Under the pieces are notes generated by a model. It did no database searches. It was not told where the DNA came from and worked only from the letters and a program-made list of their open reading frames with translations. 64,000 bases of DNA from Thalassolituus sp. (lineage in GTDB: Bacteria; Pseudomonadota; Gammaproteobacteria; Pseudomonadales; Oceanobacteraceae), in assembly GCA_006212115.1 (NCBI GenBank), contig PDUK01000002.1, forward strand, positions 1-64,000, read 5' to 3'. Made by a program: the position numbers and the translations under genes. Shown here in pieces: positions 63,985-64,000 of this stretch. The first letter of the stretch is position 1. Each line of letters opens with the position of its first letter.

Positions 63985-64000
63985 ATTAAGGAGCAACGAC

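Noticed and set aside
1-64000. CRISPR array, prophage, insertion sequence or tRNA genes
   Set aside because: No regularly spaced repeats of suitable length, no transposase or integrase product, and no tRNA-like cloverleaf with a T-loop motif was seen in the spacers.

Overview
The window (about 53% GC by eye) reads as a continuous piece of chromosome from a marine or halotolerant gammaproteobacterium, most like Oceanospirillales/Marinobacter-type lineages. The evidence is a classic dcw cluster, a bioA/bioFHCD locus, gcvTHP, oadGAB (sodium-pumping oxaloacetate decarboxylase), cmoAB, bfd/bfr, and a block of osmolyte genes for ectoine breakdown and glucosylglycerol. The species assignment is inference. 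I see no rRNA, tRNA, CRISPR array, insertion sequence, prophage or integrase.

Layout. 1-15.3 kb: the division and cell wall (dcw) cluster on the minus strand, in the order mraZ-rsmH-ftsL-ftsI-murE-murF-mraY-murD-ftsW-murG-murC-ddl-ftsQ-ftsA, almost all overlapping or adjacent. It is driven by a promoter with five GTGNN repeats at 10-bp period (MraZ boxes). 15.8-21.5 kb: a DUF502 membrane protein, then divergent bioA and bioFHCD sharing a BirA-type operator. 21.6-26.7 kb: a cyclic-nucleotide-domain protein, a TonB-like protein, a CPA1 antiporter and an AraC-type regulator. 26.8-31.3 kb: the glycine cleavage operon gcvTHP. 31.4-36.6 kb: a GGDEF-EAL membrane protein, bfd, bfr with a hairpin over its ribosome binding site, and a secreted beta-propeller protein.

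37.0-47.6 kb is the most distinctive part. A four-gene operon, doeB2-doeD-doeA-doeC, should convert ectoine to aspartate. It meets head-on a three-gene operon for glucosylglycerol: a GH13_18 phosphorylase, an MFS transporter and a phosphatase-synthase fusion. The two converge over a strongly palindromic spacer. An M20 deacetylase sits in the place of the usual AstE/AspA-like DoeB, and the DoeD aminotransferase carries an unexpected four-cysteine cluster.

48-64 kb: mqo, an MgtC-like protein, oadGAB, dusC, a DUF2061 protein behind a Fur-like palindrome, the operon rpe-gph-rmuC-cmoA-cmoB, a DUF3530 protein, a chemotaxis-signalling-like protein overlapping an ODP-type metallo-beta-lactamase-fold protein that lacks two metal ligands, a PhzF-like protein, and a small conserved-looking unknown.

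Links between regions: biotin made by bioAFHCD (bioB is not in the window) is needed by OadA, which carries a biotinyl domain. The ectoine and glucosylglycerol genes plausibly let the cell swap nitrogen-containing for nitrogen-free compatible solutes. All functional statements come from family recognition by eye; no alignment or search was run.
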